DNA from: Akkermansia muciniphila
GTDB lineage: Bacteria > Verrucomicrobiota > Verrucomicrobiia > Limisphaerales > UBA9464
DNA length: 64,000 nucleotides
Assembly (NCBI GenBank): GCA_945898055.1
Contig: CAMDGV010000015.1
Location: 1 to 64,000 of the forward strand
Reading direction: 5' to 3'
In this document: in pieces, positions 43,651 through 52,380 of the stretch
Numbering within the stretch: the stretch's first letter is position 1
Layout of the letters: each line of letters opens with the position of its first letter
The notes under the pieces: generated by a model
What the model was told of the DNA's origin: nothing
Database searches by the model: none
What the model saw: the letters and a program-made list of their open reading frames with translations, nothing else
Program-made: the position numbers and the translations under genes

Positions 43651-45006
43651 TCACAAAAGCACCCTCACTGCAGCAAAGCGTTGCGCCACTTTTTCGCGAC
43701 CTAACACCTCTAACAAATGATAAAGGCTAGGGCCCACCAGCTTCCCAGTGCAGGCAATTCGACAGGGCTGAACCAACGCGCCGACTTTGATCCCAAGTTC
43801 CACCGCAAGCGCCTTCAATGCTCCTTCGAGCGCTACCGCCGTGAAATCAGGTAAAACCATAAATGCCCCGAGTAACTTCTCTAGAATTGGACCCGTTGTC
43901 GGAATCAACCCCTTCACTCGAGCCTCTGGGTCCATAGGAACCGCGTCGTCTGCTGCAAAATAAAAATCCACAAACCCCGGTAATTCCTTGAAAAGCTTCC
44001 CTTTCTCACGCGCGGTTCCCAAGGCCGCCGCAATATACTCGTCGGAAAACCCACTTGTCTCAATTCCCGCACGATTTAAAAAAGTGACCCCTGTTTGCAC
44101 AAAATACCGAGGTTCCTGGATTCGTGTGTGCTCGAAGTGCAATGCCTCCAACTTCTTCGTGTCAAACTTCGCAGGACTCCGATTCACACGGTCTAGTCCA
44201 AATCGTTCGACTACCTCAGCGATCGATAGAAACTCCTTCCCGTCGGACGGAGCCCACCCCAGCAACGCCAGATAGTTAAGCACCGCCTCAGGTGTAAATC
44301 CGTCATCTAGATAATTAGTCACATGCGCTCCATGATCGCGTTTCGACATCTTCGAGCCGTCAGGATTCAAGATCAGCGGGATATGAGCATAGTGAGGTGG
44401 TTCCACGCCAAACGCGCGGAAAAGAGCAATATGTTTGGCTGTATTAGCCAGATGATCTTCTCCACGTATCACGTGGCTGATTCTCATCTCCAGATCGTCT
44501 ACCACATTCACCAAATGAAACACGGGCATCCCATCGCTCCGCACCAATACCCAGTCCGGATCCAAAACTTCACGGTCAGTTAAAGGCCGCACCACATCCC
44601 CAATAATTAGATCGGGAATGGTAACCGGTTCGCGGGTCATTCGAAAATAAACCGCTCCATCTCGGTCATAGGCTAGTCCCTTGTCTCGAAGTTCCTCGAT
44701 CCGACGCTGATAATTCTCTCCACGCCGACTCTGAAAATAGGGACCGCACTCGCCTAAGCTTTCGCCGCTGGGATCGCCACTGGCCGGTCCCTCATCCCAA
44801 TTTAATCCCAACCAACGCAACCCTTTCAGGATCACATCGATCGCTTCTTGACTGTTACGCTGAGTATCGGTGTCTTCGATTCGTAGAATGAAGGCTCCCC
44901 GGTGATGGCGAGCGAACAGCCAGTTGAAAAGCGCCGTACGGGCCCCGCCAATATGCAGGTACCCGGTGGGAGAGGGAGCGAATCGGACTCGAATCGGTTG
45001 TGACAT
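43651..45006 (-). CDS. gltX: Glutamyl-tRNA synthetase
   Basis: 451 residues from ATG 45006 (M-S-Q-P-I-R-V-R-F); an open leader extends to 45090 but has no family match. The HIGH motif is Y-L-H-I-G-G-A-R near residue 15, followed by E-D-T-D-T-Q-R. The second signature is S-K-M-S-K-R-D near 250. It is a class I aminoacyl-tRNA synthetase charging tRNA-Glu and, in many bacteria, also tRNA-Gln for later amidation. The C-terminal anticodon-binding part is complete. Convergent genes are absent; purE follows 60 bases downstream on the same strand. Confidence 0.96.
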   Translation of the reverse strand: MSQPIRVRFAPSPTGYLHIGGARTALFNWLFARHHRGAFILRIEDTDTQRNSQEAIDVILKGLRWLGLNWDEGPASGDPSGESLGECGPYFQSRRGENYQRRIEELRDKGLAYDRDGAVYFRMTREPVTIPDLIIGDVVRPLTDREVLDPDWVLVRSDGMPVFHLVNVVDDLEMRISHVIRGEDHLANTAKHIALFRAFGVEPPHYAHIPLILNPDGSKMSKRDHGAHVTNYLDDGFTPEAVLNYLALLGWAPSDGKEFLSIAEVVERFGLDRVNRSPAKFDTKKLEALHFEHTRIQEPRYFVQTGVTFLNRAGIETSGFSDEYIAAALGTAREKGKLFKELPGFVDFYFAADDAVPMDPEARVKGLIPTTGPILEKLLGAFMVLPDFTAVALEGALKALAVELGIKVGALVQPCRIACTGKLVGPSLYHLLEVLGREKVAQRFAAVRVLL

Positions 45007-45177
45007 GTGCCTAGAGACCTTAACAACCTGAGTCGCCACTGGCCAGTACTCCAGTGGACAGACTGACGCTTTGCCAAATCCCCCTTTCATTTGAGCACTT
45101 TTGAGCCGCTACGATCCATTCGGTTGAGCGCCACCCCATTGGACTAAAATCCTTGGCAAGGTTCTGCGGTCCCTCTC

Positions 45178-45750
45178 ATGAACGGCAAATCTTTCACACA
45201 AGACCTTGCCGACAGAGACTTCCCAGTTTTCAGTCGTGGGGTGCCGCTGCCGTACAAAATCGCTACCCTGCTCTACTGCTTTAATGATCGTGACGATGTT
45301 CTCCTTCTTCAACGCTCACAGGAGCCTAACCGAAATAGATTCAGCCCTCCCGGCGGCAAACTAAAAACCGAAATAGGAGAGTCTCCCTACGCCTGCGCTT
45401 GCCGTGAAGCATCCGAGGAAATCGGAGCCGTCTTAACCGCGTCAGATTTGCACCTCACCGGTTTAATCAGCGAATATGGTTACCAAGGACAAACCCACTG
45501 GCTGATGTTTCTTTTCGAGGTGAAAACTCTCGTGAAAAGGGTTCCGCCGCCTCATCCCGAGGGTACGTTCGGATTTTATAACCGAGCTGAACTCGGACTG
45601 CTCGACTTACCCGACACCGATCGTGATCAAATCTGGCCACTCTTCTGGCGCCACCGTGGCGGATTTTTTGCGGCCCATGTCCACTGCCATCCCAACGGCA
45701 CTTCTGACTGGACAGTCGAACAAAGCAACCCGTTTCATCCCCATCGATGA
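45178..45750 (+). CDS. NUDIX hydrolase
   Basis: 190 residues. The Nudix box is P-G-G-K...G-E-S-P-Y-A-C-A-C-R-E-A-S-E-E-I-G, with the R-E-x2-E-E core intact; the loop before it is two residues longer than the standard G-x5-E spacing. The fold cleaves nucleoside diphosphate-linked compounds; MutT-like 8-oxo-dGTP cleanup is one option. Its last four bases overlap the start of tadA, so the two are coupled. Substrate unknown. Confidence 0.9.
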   Translation: MNGKSFTQDLADRDFPVFSRGVPLPYKIATLLYCFNDRDDVLLLQRSQEPNRNRFSPPGGKLKTEIGESPYACACREASEEIGAVLTASDLHLTGLISEYGYQGQTHWLMFLFEVKTLVKRVPPPHPEGTFGFYNRAELGLLDLPDTDRDQIWPLFWRHRGGFFAAHVHCHPNGTSDWTVEQSNPFHPHR

Positions 45751-46265
45751 CGACCTCTGATCTACTAACGACACCCGATCCGGAGAACGATCTCGTCTTT
45801 ATGGACGAAGCCCTTCGTCAAGCGAGCAAAGCCGGGAGGGCTGGAGAAGTCCCGGTCGGAGCGGTCATTGTCCGAGCAGGACGCATCATTGCCCGCGCTT
45901 GGAACCAAGTCGAAATGCTCAATGACGCGACAGCTCACGCCGAAATGCTTGTACTCACCATGGCTCAGGAGGCAGTAGGAAACTGGCGCCTCACCGACTG
46001 CACTCTCTACGTCACCAAAGAACCCTGTCCGATGTGTGCAGGCGCGGCTGTCCACTGCCGACTCGAGCGCGTTGTATTCGGTGTTTCGGATATTAAAGGC
46101 GGCGCGGCTGGCGGCGCCTTAAACCTCCTTCAATTCCCGACTCTCAATCACCGATGCGCGATCAGTGGGGGGGTTCGCGAGGACGAATGTCGTCATATTC
46201 TGAAGGCTTTTTTTGCCGAACAACGCTCTCGAAAAAACAAGGCTGTCGATCCAGAGGACAACTAA
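45747..46265 (+). CDS. tadA: tRNA-specific adenosine deaminase TadA
   Basis: 172 residues with the cytidine-deaminase-fold zinc site: H-A-E near residue 65 and P-C-P-M-C near 95. It has F-M-D-E-A-L near the N-terminus and V-V-F-G-V-S-D-I-K-G-G-A-A-G-G, typical for TadA. It deaminates A34 of tRNA-Arg to inosine. Translationally coupled to the Nudix gene by a 4-base overlap. Guanine deaminase is an alternative but shorter and without this block. Confidence 0.92.
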   Translation: MTTSDLLTTPDPENDLVFMDEALRQASKAGRAGEVPVGAVIVRAGRIIARAWNQVEMLNDATAHAEMLVLTMAQEAVGNWRLTDCTLYVTKEPCPMCAGAAVHCRLERVVFGVSDIKGGAAGGALNLLQFPTLNHRCAISGGVREDECRHILKAFFAEQRSRKNKAVDPEDN

Positions 46266-46357
46266 TCAACCTTACTATCCATCCAAACTCCCGCCCGAAA
46301 CCGATCTCCAATCGGTGCGGCAAAACTGTCGTTTCTTTAACCCCTCCTCCATGGGGT

Positions 46358-47395
46358 GTGATCTTCTTGTTCCTCTGGTTGTTTCTCGGATCACTGTTGC
46401 CGAATCTCCAAGCGATCATCCTTTTTGGCACCGATGATCCTACCCAGAACACAACTGCGCCGACAGGCAAACTGGCACTCGCGGGTTGGCAATGGGAAGG
46501 TAGTTGGCCCTTTGCCCTCGGCACGGTCATTGGGCCTCACCATGTGATTACCAGCACCCATCTGAAAATCGATATCGGAGAAATATTCCGATTTCGTGGT
46601 CTGTCCTATCGTACCATCGGTAAAGCTCACCTCACTGGAACAGATCTTGAAGTGTTCATTATTGATGGTCACTTCCCTGACTTTGCTCCCTTATCGAACA
46701 CTCGGCGAGAAATAGGCCGCCCAGTCATGCTCTTCGGACGAGGCGGACAAAAAGGTGCTCCCTTTGAAGGCCGAGGTTGGCTCATCGGCGCTTTTGATAA
46801 CCTCCAACGTTGGGGCACCAACACCGTCTCAGACATTATTCCCCCCGAACGTTCCTCTGGTGGTGAACTTCTGGCCATGGATTTTAATCCGGCGGCCGGT
46901 CGTGATGAAGGTTTTTTCTCATCGGGAGATTCCGGCGCTGGCACATTTCTGCTTGATCGCGACGGACTTTGGAAACTGGCAGGAGTCAACTTCGGCGTTG
47001 ATGGGCCCTTCACTCTCGATACCAACACTCCTCCCTTTTTTGCTGCGATCTATGATGCTCGAAAGCTCTGGATTGGTTTTCAAGGATTCCAAGAGTTGAT
47101 TCCGGACGGTCCCAACCCTTTGGTAGCTCGTAGCTTTGCCACACGAGTTTCATCCTATCTCTCTTGGCTGGAAGCCCGCCGCTCCGATCCACGACCAGCG
47201 GACGCTCTAGTCCTTGAATCCTCCAGCAACCCGTTAGTCAATTTCTCTGAGGAAACCGCCTATGCCGTCGATACAGCCGCCTTGGAAATCCGAAGTCTCC
47301 AATCTCAATCCCAGCGCTTTTACCGAATCCGCGGGGCCCGACACCTGACTCTCGTTAAGGTGCAAGACGGAGTTTGCCTTCTTCACTATAACTAG
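46358..47395 (+). CDS. Exported trypsin-like serine peptidase
   Basis: About 345 residues if started at GTG 46358, which begins a clean signal peptide (V-I-F-L-F-L-W-L-F-L-G, cleavage near L-Q-A). The open frame reaches back to 46154 inside tadA, but that part has no signal-like content. A chymotrypsin-like triad can be assigned: His68 (T-S-T-H), Asp96 (G-T-D-L-E-V), Ser192 in S-G-D-S-G-A-G. The C-terminal 100 residues have no clear domain and end in a short beta module. Substrate unknown. Frame context: 92 bases after tadA's stop on the same strand. Confidence 0.75.
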   Translation: MIFLFLWLFLGSLLPNLQAIILFGTDDPTQNTTAPTGKLALAGWQWEGSWPFALGTVIGPHHVITSTHLKIDIGEIFRFRGLSYRTIGKAHLTGTDLEVFIIDGHFPDFAPLSNTRREIGRPVMLFGRGGQKGAPFEGRGWLIGAFDNLQRWGTNTVSDIIPPERSSGGELLAMDFNPAAGRDEGFFSSGDSGAGTFLLDRDGLWKLAGVNFGVDGPFTLDTNTPPFFAAIYDARKLWIGFQGFQELIPDGPNPLVARSFATRVSSYLSWLEARRSDPRPADALVLESSSNPLVNFSEETAYAVDTAALEIRSLQSQSQRFYRIRGARHLTLVKVQDGVCLLHYN

Positions 47396-47431
47396 TCGTT
47401 GCATCGCCTTCATTTAACTGTACCGACTCAA

Positions 47432-48928
47432 TTAATGTCCTAAAGGGCCATTATAAGCCGCCAATGTCTCCACCCATCGGTCCATCCGTGCTCGGGATTT
47501 CGGATCAACCGAGGCTTGGTTAGCATAAATTGCAAAAGTTAATTCCTCACCGAAAGCGGTTGTCACATAGCCACCCAAGGCAATAACCCCACGGAGGGTT
47601 CCAGTCTTTGCCCGCACCTTTCCAGTGGCTGGGCTTTTACGAAAACGATTCTTCAATGTGCCGTCCACCCCAGCAATCGGCAGAGCTTCCATCCAACTGA
47701 CCGATTCCCTGTGGCCACGCATAAATCGCAAGAGAGCCACTGTCGCCGCCGGGCTCACCGCGTTGGCTCGCGACAAACCAGCCCCTTCCTCAAAGCGTGC
47801 TGAACCTTCTTTAATTCCCGCTCGCTGAAAGAACTCAGGGCAGGCGAGTAACCCCTTCGCATCATCGGATAAAAACGATTCCAGACCGCCGCCAGGGAAT
47901 CTTCTCCCTACTTGGACCAAGAGCAATTGGGCCTGCAAATTTTGTGACATCTTGAGACAGTGACGAACGCGCACTCCAAGCGTCTCTGAGGTCCAATCAA
48001 CTAATTCCACAGAGGGAATTCCTTGGGTGCTATGAACGACTCGATTGGTCCCTGTCAACACGAGTCCCCGCCGCAGCAAAGCGGCGCGCCAGCAGTCGCC
48101 AAAATAACGAGGGGCATCATTGACTGCTAAGTCGACCAACCAAGGCTTACTCCCAAGAGGAATTCGACCCTTAAAACGGACGCTATCTGTCGCTAAATCG
48201 CGCTCATAGGTCAGTGAGGCAAGGAGGTTAGTGGCGGTTTGGACCAACCCTTCCACCCGAGTTGAAGGGAGATCTGGTTCGCTTCGAAACAGGGCGGGAG
48301 CCCCAATCTGCATTGATGGCGTTACAGTGACCCGAAAAGTATTATCACGAACAATCAACCCCGACACAGGGGCTCCGTAGGCTTCAATTAGATCTTCTGA
48401 ATCCCAACCCGAACCAGCGGGCGAAGTTCGCAAAGCTCCATCGCAGACGACCAAATCGCCTTCAATTCGGCGGACCCCACGATTTAGCAACTGGCTCGCA
48501 AGCGCACCGAGTGATTCACCGAAAGCAGACGCTGTTGGGTCATCACCCAAGGAGGGGTCTCCTTGTCCGATGATCCACAGATCCGACCGCAAACAACCCG
48601 CAGCATCGGGCTCTACCGTCGCCAAAATCGGGGTGTGAAGTGTGTTCGAATTTCCCAATCGATCGAGAGCTAAGGCAGCAATAAAGAGTTTGGTATTGGA
48701 GGCTGGAATAAACATTCGATCCGAATTGGTCCCAAAAATCTCCCTTCCCCCAGCATTGACCACCAGTGCACCCCAGTCGGCTGACGGTCCTGCTTCAACA
48801 CTCAGTGCTACCTGCAAGTTGAAGCGGAGGTTCTCCACGGTCGCAGCGCAAACCGATCCGAACAGCAAGAAAAGTAAGCCCAACCTTTCAAAGTTTCTTA
48901 TGCAACTCAGTCTCCTTATCAGCCTCAT
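47432..48928 (-). CDS. dacB: D-alanyl-D-alanine carboxypeptidase/endopeptidase (PBP4, S13 family)
   Basis: About 498 residues if started at ATG 48928, which gives a signal peptide (M-R-L-I-R-R-L-S-C, core L-L-F-L-L-F, cleavage near C-A-A); ATGs at 48937 and 49003 are alternatives. Penicillin-binding motifs are all present: S-x-x-K in P-A-S-N-T-K-L-F, S-x-N in M-S-Q-N-L, and K-T-G in R-A-K-T-G-T-L near the C-terminus. S13 enzymes trim peptidoglycan cross-links and stem peptides in the periplasm. The start region contains a short repeat of a GGCAGATGA-like unit. Convergent with the peptidase gene. Confidence 0.93.
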   Translation of the reverse strand: MRLIRRLSCIRNFERLGLLFLLFGSVCAATVENLRFNLQVALSVEAGPSADWGALVVNAGGREIFGTNSDRMFIPASNTKLFIAALALDRLGNSNTLHTPILATVEPDAAGCLRSDLWIIGQGDPSLGDDPTASAFGESLGALASQLLNRGVRRIEGDLVVCDGALRTSPAGSGWDSEDLIEAYGAPVSGLIVRDNTFRVTVTPSMQIGAPALFRSEPDLPSTRVEGLVQTATNLLASLTYERDLATDSVRFKGRIPLGSKPWLVDLAVNDAPRYFGDCWRAALLRRGLVLTGTNRVVHSTQGIPSVELVDWTSETLGVRVRHCLKMSQNLQAQLLLVQVGRRFPGGGLESFLSDDAKGLLACPEFFQRAGIKEGSARFEEGAGLSRANAVSPAATVALLRFMRGHRESVSWMEALPIAGVDGTLKNRFRKSPATGKVRAKTGTLRGVIALGGYVTTAFGEELTFAIYANQASVDPKSRARMDRWVETLAAYNGPLGH

Positions 48929-49125
48929 CTGCCTCATCTGCCTACCTTCAATCATCAACCGCCGACTAGCAACCCTCCTCCCTAAGCCGTCATTTATTCC
49001 CAACCGAAGAAGAGAGATCCGCTAAACCAAGTTCTTAAATTTTCCACAAGTAAATCCGATCCAGTATTGAACTAGCACGGGCTCCAGTTGTTTACTTAAG
49101 CGCGTTAGTCTTACCCTCTAAAATT

Positions 49126-49221
49126 ATGGCCAAAGGAAACAATAGTCAGAAAAAAGAAACCAAAAAGCCCAAGAAGGAAAAGCCCAAGGCTCCACCTGCT
49201 CCCTCTCGACGCACTCCTTGA
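49126..49221 (+). CDS. Lysine-rich microprotein (31 residues)
   Basis: ATG 49126 to TGA 49219-49221 encodes 31 residues. It begins M-A-K-G-N-N-S-Q-K-K and has repeated K-K-P-K-K-E-K-P-K blocks, then P-P-A-P-S-R-R-T-P. It is strongly basic, with no hydrophobic segment. Similar short M-x-K-G-N-N-S-Q-K-K peptides are, to my recollection, found in other PVC genomes. It may bind nucleic acid. Preceding bases (TCTAAAATT) show no Shine-Dalgarno. It lies between dacB and kdsD and is easily missed. Confidence 0.65.
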   Translation: MAKGNNSQKKETKKPKKEKPKAPPAPSRRTP

Positions 49222-49306
49222 AGGCCCTCGTCGATCTGAGCGATTTCAAGGCTCGAAATCTGCTCCTCGATTGCGCGACTCACGCTGTAACCGCTACAAA
49301 CGTCCG

Positions 49307-50278
49307 GTGACCTCTCTCCAACGGGCAAAGGACGTCTTTGCCATTGAAATTGCTGCTCTTCAGGCGGTGCAAAGCCGACTCGACGAATCGTTTGATCAGG
49401 CCGTTGGAATCCTCGTGGAGAGCCTTGGTAAACGAGGTAAAATCGTGGTCGCTGGCATCGGAAAATCGGGCACTATCGGCCGCAAAATTGCGGCGACCCT
49501 CAGTAGCACTGGATCTACCGCTGTGGTTTTAGATCCTGTTGATGCTCTTCATGGCGATCTGGGTGTTTTGGATGAATTAGATATCCTCCTCGCTCTCAGT
49601 TATTCCGGCGAATCGGAAGAACTTGTCCACCTCCTTCCTGCAGTTAAACGGTTTGGCACCCGCATCATTGCCTTAACCGCTGGCTCAAAATCAACCCTCG
49701 CGCGCCATGCCGATGTGGTCTTGAACTGCACGGTTCCCAAAGAAGCCTGCACCTTCAATCTCGCCCCCACTTCCAGTACGACTGCAACCTTGGTAATGGG
49801 CGATGCCCTCGCTATGGCCGTGATGGATGCTCGAGGATTCAAACTAAAAGATTTTGCCCAACGCCACCCTTCCGGATCTATCGGACGCTCCCTGCTCGTT
49901 ACGGTGGAAGATATTATGCGTCAAGGCGATCGTAACGCCATCGCTCCCGAAATCCAAACCGTCAAGGAAGCTCTCATCGCGATGACCCGCGCCAAATCAG
50001 GTTCGGTCGCCGTCGTCGATCGCCGCGGCAAACTTGTCGGTGTCTTCACCGACGGAGATCTCCGCCGCTGGTTGGCCACAGATTCAGATCTCTTATCACG
50101 ATCACTCAAAGAAGTAATGACCGGGCACCCGATCTCCATCCGATCGGACGCCTTGGCCACGGTCGCCGTCCGGATCTTTCATGAACGGAACATCGACGAC
50201 CTTATTGTGGTCAATTCTCGGCGAGAACCCGTGGGTCTTATCGACTCGCAAGACTTACCAAAACTGAAACTCATGTAG
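49307..50278 (+). CDS. kdsD: Arabinose-5-phosphate isomerase KdsD/KpsF
   Basis: About 323 residues starting at GTG 49307 (V-T-S-L-Q-R-A-K-D); TTG 49271 would add a poor leader. An SIS domain holds G-I-G-K-S-G-T-I-G-R-K-I-A-A-T near residue 50, D-A-L-H-G-D-L-G near 80 and S-Y-S-G-E-S-E-E near 101. Two CBS domains follow from about 205 (V-E-D-I-M and L-K-E-V-M-T-G-H-P). It converts ribulose 5-phosphate to arabinose 5-phosphate for Kdo, the inner-core lipopolysaccharide sugar. Fits the heptose genes at 17-23 kb. Confidence 0.94.
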   Translation: MTSLQRAKDVFAIEIAALQAVQSRLDESFDQAVGILVESLGKRGKIVVAGIGKSGTIGRKIAATLSSTGSTAVVLDPVDALHGDLGVLDELDILLALSYSGESEELVHLLPAVKRFGTRIIALTAGSKSTLARHADVVLNCTVPKEACTFNLAPTSSTTATLVMGDALAMAVMDARGFKLKDFAQRHPSGSIGRSLLVTVEDIMRQGDRNAIAPEIQTVKEALIAMTRAKSGSVAVVDRRGKLVGVFTDGDLRRWLATDSDLLSRSLKEVMTGHPISIRSDALATVAVRIFHERNIDDLIVVNSRREPVGLIDSQDLPKLKLM

Positions 50279-50443
50279 ATTCGATCGAGCTTGGCGAATG
50301 ATTTTTGACAAAAACTAGCGTGAAAAGCCCGGTTCCAGATGAAACAACGACCGAATTCGAACGTATTTATTTCAACATCAACAGCCCTGTTCCTCAACTC
50401 CCTCTTGTTCCCAAGAGATGTCTGCAGTTAATCTCCCACGATC

Positions 50444-51193
50444 ATGCCGGCTGAGGCTCTCATTATTGTCCCGACGTATAACGAGTGCGATAATTTATCG
50501 CCACTCATCCGTCGTATTATGGCCCAACCGGCAGAGGTTGATGTTCTAATTGTCGACGATAATTCACCCGACGGCACCGGAGCCTTAGCGGACACTATTG
50601 CCGCCCAAAATCCGCGGGTCCAAGTCTTGCATCGCAAAGAAAAGGACGGATTAGGGCGCGCCTATTTAGCAGGCTTTCAATGGGCTTTGAAGAGAGAGTA
50701 CTCGTTCATTTTTGAAATGGATGCCGACTTTTCTCATGATCCTGCCGATATTCCGCGTTTTCTCGAGGCAGCACAGAAACCAACCGCTGACCTCGTGCTA
50801 GGCTCTCGGTATTCGGGCGGTATTCGGGTGATTAACTGGCCGCTCGGCCGACTCCTCCTCTCGCTCTGGGGCGGATTCTACACTCGAACCATTACCGGTA
50901 TGCCCTTCTCCGATCCAACCGGTGGTTTCAAATGCTTCCGCAGGAAAACTTTGGCTTCAATCGATTTGCACACCGTCGCTTCTAACGGTTACAGCTTTCA
51001 AATCGAACTGACTCACCGAGCTTGGCGACGAGGGCTCACCATCGCCGAAATCCCCATCGTTTTCACCGATCGCGAACAGGGAACCTCGAAAATGTCGCGA
51101 GATATCGCCATCGAAGCTGCAACAATGGTCTGGCGTTTACTTTTCCAAAATGGATTTCGGCGTCATCCGCTCCCGATTAATCCGGAGGCTTAA
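50444..51193 (+). CDS. Polyprenol monophosphomannose synthase-like GT2
   Basis: 249 residues of the Dpm1-like GT2 branch: I-I-V-P-T-Y-N-E near residue 7, V-D-D-N-S-P-D-G-T-G near 37, E-M-D-A-D-F-S-H-D-P near 87 (metal-binding DxD), and G-S-R-Y near 117. It has no C-terminal membrane domain. It transfers a sugar, commonly mannose, from a nucleotide to a polyprenyl phosphate. Its stop codon overlaps that of the convergent ribD (TTAA). Confidence 0.9.
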   Translation: MPAEALIIVPTYNECDNLSPLIRRIMAQPAEVDVLIVDDNSPDGTGALADTIAAQNPRVQVLHRKEKDGLGRAYLAGFQWALKREYSFIFEMDADFSHDPADIPRFLEAAQKPTADLVLGSRYSGGIRVINWPLGRLLLSLWGGFYTRTITGMPFSDPTGGFKCFRRKTLASIDLHTVASNGYSFQIELTHRAWRRGLTIAEIPIVFTDREQGTSKMSRDIAIEAATMVWRLLFQNGFRRHPLPINPEA

Positions 51194-52338
51194 GAAGCTC
51201 TCGGCGACGGATTCGGTTTTCCAACCCGGCCGCTCACAAACAGGTCTCCTCCAAGCCAACGGCTCTCGATACAATTGAGAACTGGGGCGGCGCTTAACGA
51301 GCGAAATCCCGCACCGGCGACGGCTTTTGTGTCGTTTTTGCCCCCTAGAATCAGGGGGGCATAGAAGAAAGCGGTCCGCTCAACCCGACCTATCTCGAAG
51401 AAGGAACCTAGAACAGTTCCGCCTCCTTCAACCAACAAATGAACCACCCCCGCCGCACCTAACTCCGCCAGTAACCAGCGAAGATTAATCCGCCCGTCGA
51501 TTTCTGGGGCAATCAAGACAGTCACTTGTTTTTTCAAGGCTGCAACGCGATCAATCGGAGCGGATTCGCCAACCACAATTCGGGTATTCGGAGCTTCTGA
51601 ATCGACGACTAAGCGGGCCGTGAGCGGTGTCCGAGCTTTACTATCTAACACGATGCGCAACTTAGGCGGAAACCAACGTGGGGGTCGAAATCCAGGCACC
51701 GCACGTACGGTCAGCGCCGGATCATCGGCCAAAACCGTGCCTATACCGACCAAAGTGGCCTCCGCCCGCAAGCGTAACCTCAAAGCGAATGCGCGTGCTT
51801 GGGGTCCGGTAATCCATTTGGAATCACCGGTTTCCGTCGCGATTTTACCATCCAAAGTCATCGCCGCTTTAGCGGTAACAAAGGGAGTTCCCTGCACAAT
51901 CCAATGGTTGAAGGCTTCATTCAACCGCTCAGCAGCGGGCGCTAAGATTCCGACTTGAACCTCAATCCCAGCCTCTTTTAGTAAACCAAACGCGCGACCT
52001 GCATGAACGGGATTCGGATCCACCGCAGCCACCACCACTCGGCGGATTCCTGCTTGGATAATGGCCGCTGCACACGGCGGCGTACGACCGTGGGTACAGC
52101 ACGGTTCCAAGGTGACATAGAGTGTCGCATCTCGCACCGAGTGCCCCATTGCCTCAGCGTCTCGAAGAGCTTCAATCTCAGCGTGAGGTTCACCGGCCCG
52201 CCGATGCCATCCACATCCAATCACCCGCCCTTCTCGCACTAACACCGCACCCACCATGGGATTGGGGGCCGTCAACCCTAGCCCACGTCGAGCGAGACGC
52301 AGGGCTCGGGACATGTGAATCCGGTCATCGGTGGGCAT
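51190..52338 (-). CDS. ribD: Bifunctional riboflavin deaminase/reductase RibD
   Basis: 382 residues. The N-terminal deaminase has the zinc site H-A-E-I-E-A-L near residue 52 and P-C-C-T-H-G-R-T-P-P-C near 77. A C-terminal DHFR-like reductase follows (F-V-T-A-K-A-A-M-T-L-D-G-K-I-A near 150, V-E-G-G-G-T-V-L-G-S-F near 302). It catalyses two steps of riboflavin synthesis. It is last in the run nusB-PHP-ftsY-ribD on the minus strand. No FMN riboswitch precedes it. Confidence 0.95.
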   Translation of the reverse strand: MPTDDRIHMSRALRLARRGLGLTAPNPMVGAVLVREGRVIGCGWHRRAGEPHAEIEALRDAEAMGHSVRDATLYVTLEPCCTHGRTPPCAAAIIQAGIRRVVVAAVDPNPVHAGRAFGLLKEAGIEVQVGILAPAAERLNEAFNHWIVQGTPFVTAKAAMTLDGKIATETGDSKWITGPQARAFALRLRLRAEATLVGIGTVLADDPALTVRAVPGFRPPRWFPPKLRIVLDSKARTPLTARLVVDSEAPNTRIVVGESAPIDRVAALKKQVTVLIAPEIDGRINLRWLLAELGAAGVVHLLVEGGGTVLGSFFEIGRVERTAFFYAPLILGGKNDTKAVAGAGFRSLSAAPVLNCIESRWLGGDLFVSGRVGKPNPSPRAS

Positions 52339-52380
52339 GAGTAAAAGTGGAGACTCGTTCCATCGAGTCGAGTGACTCGG

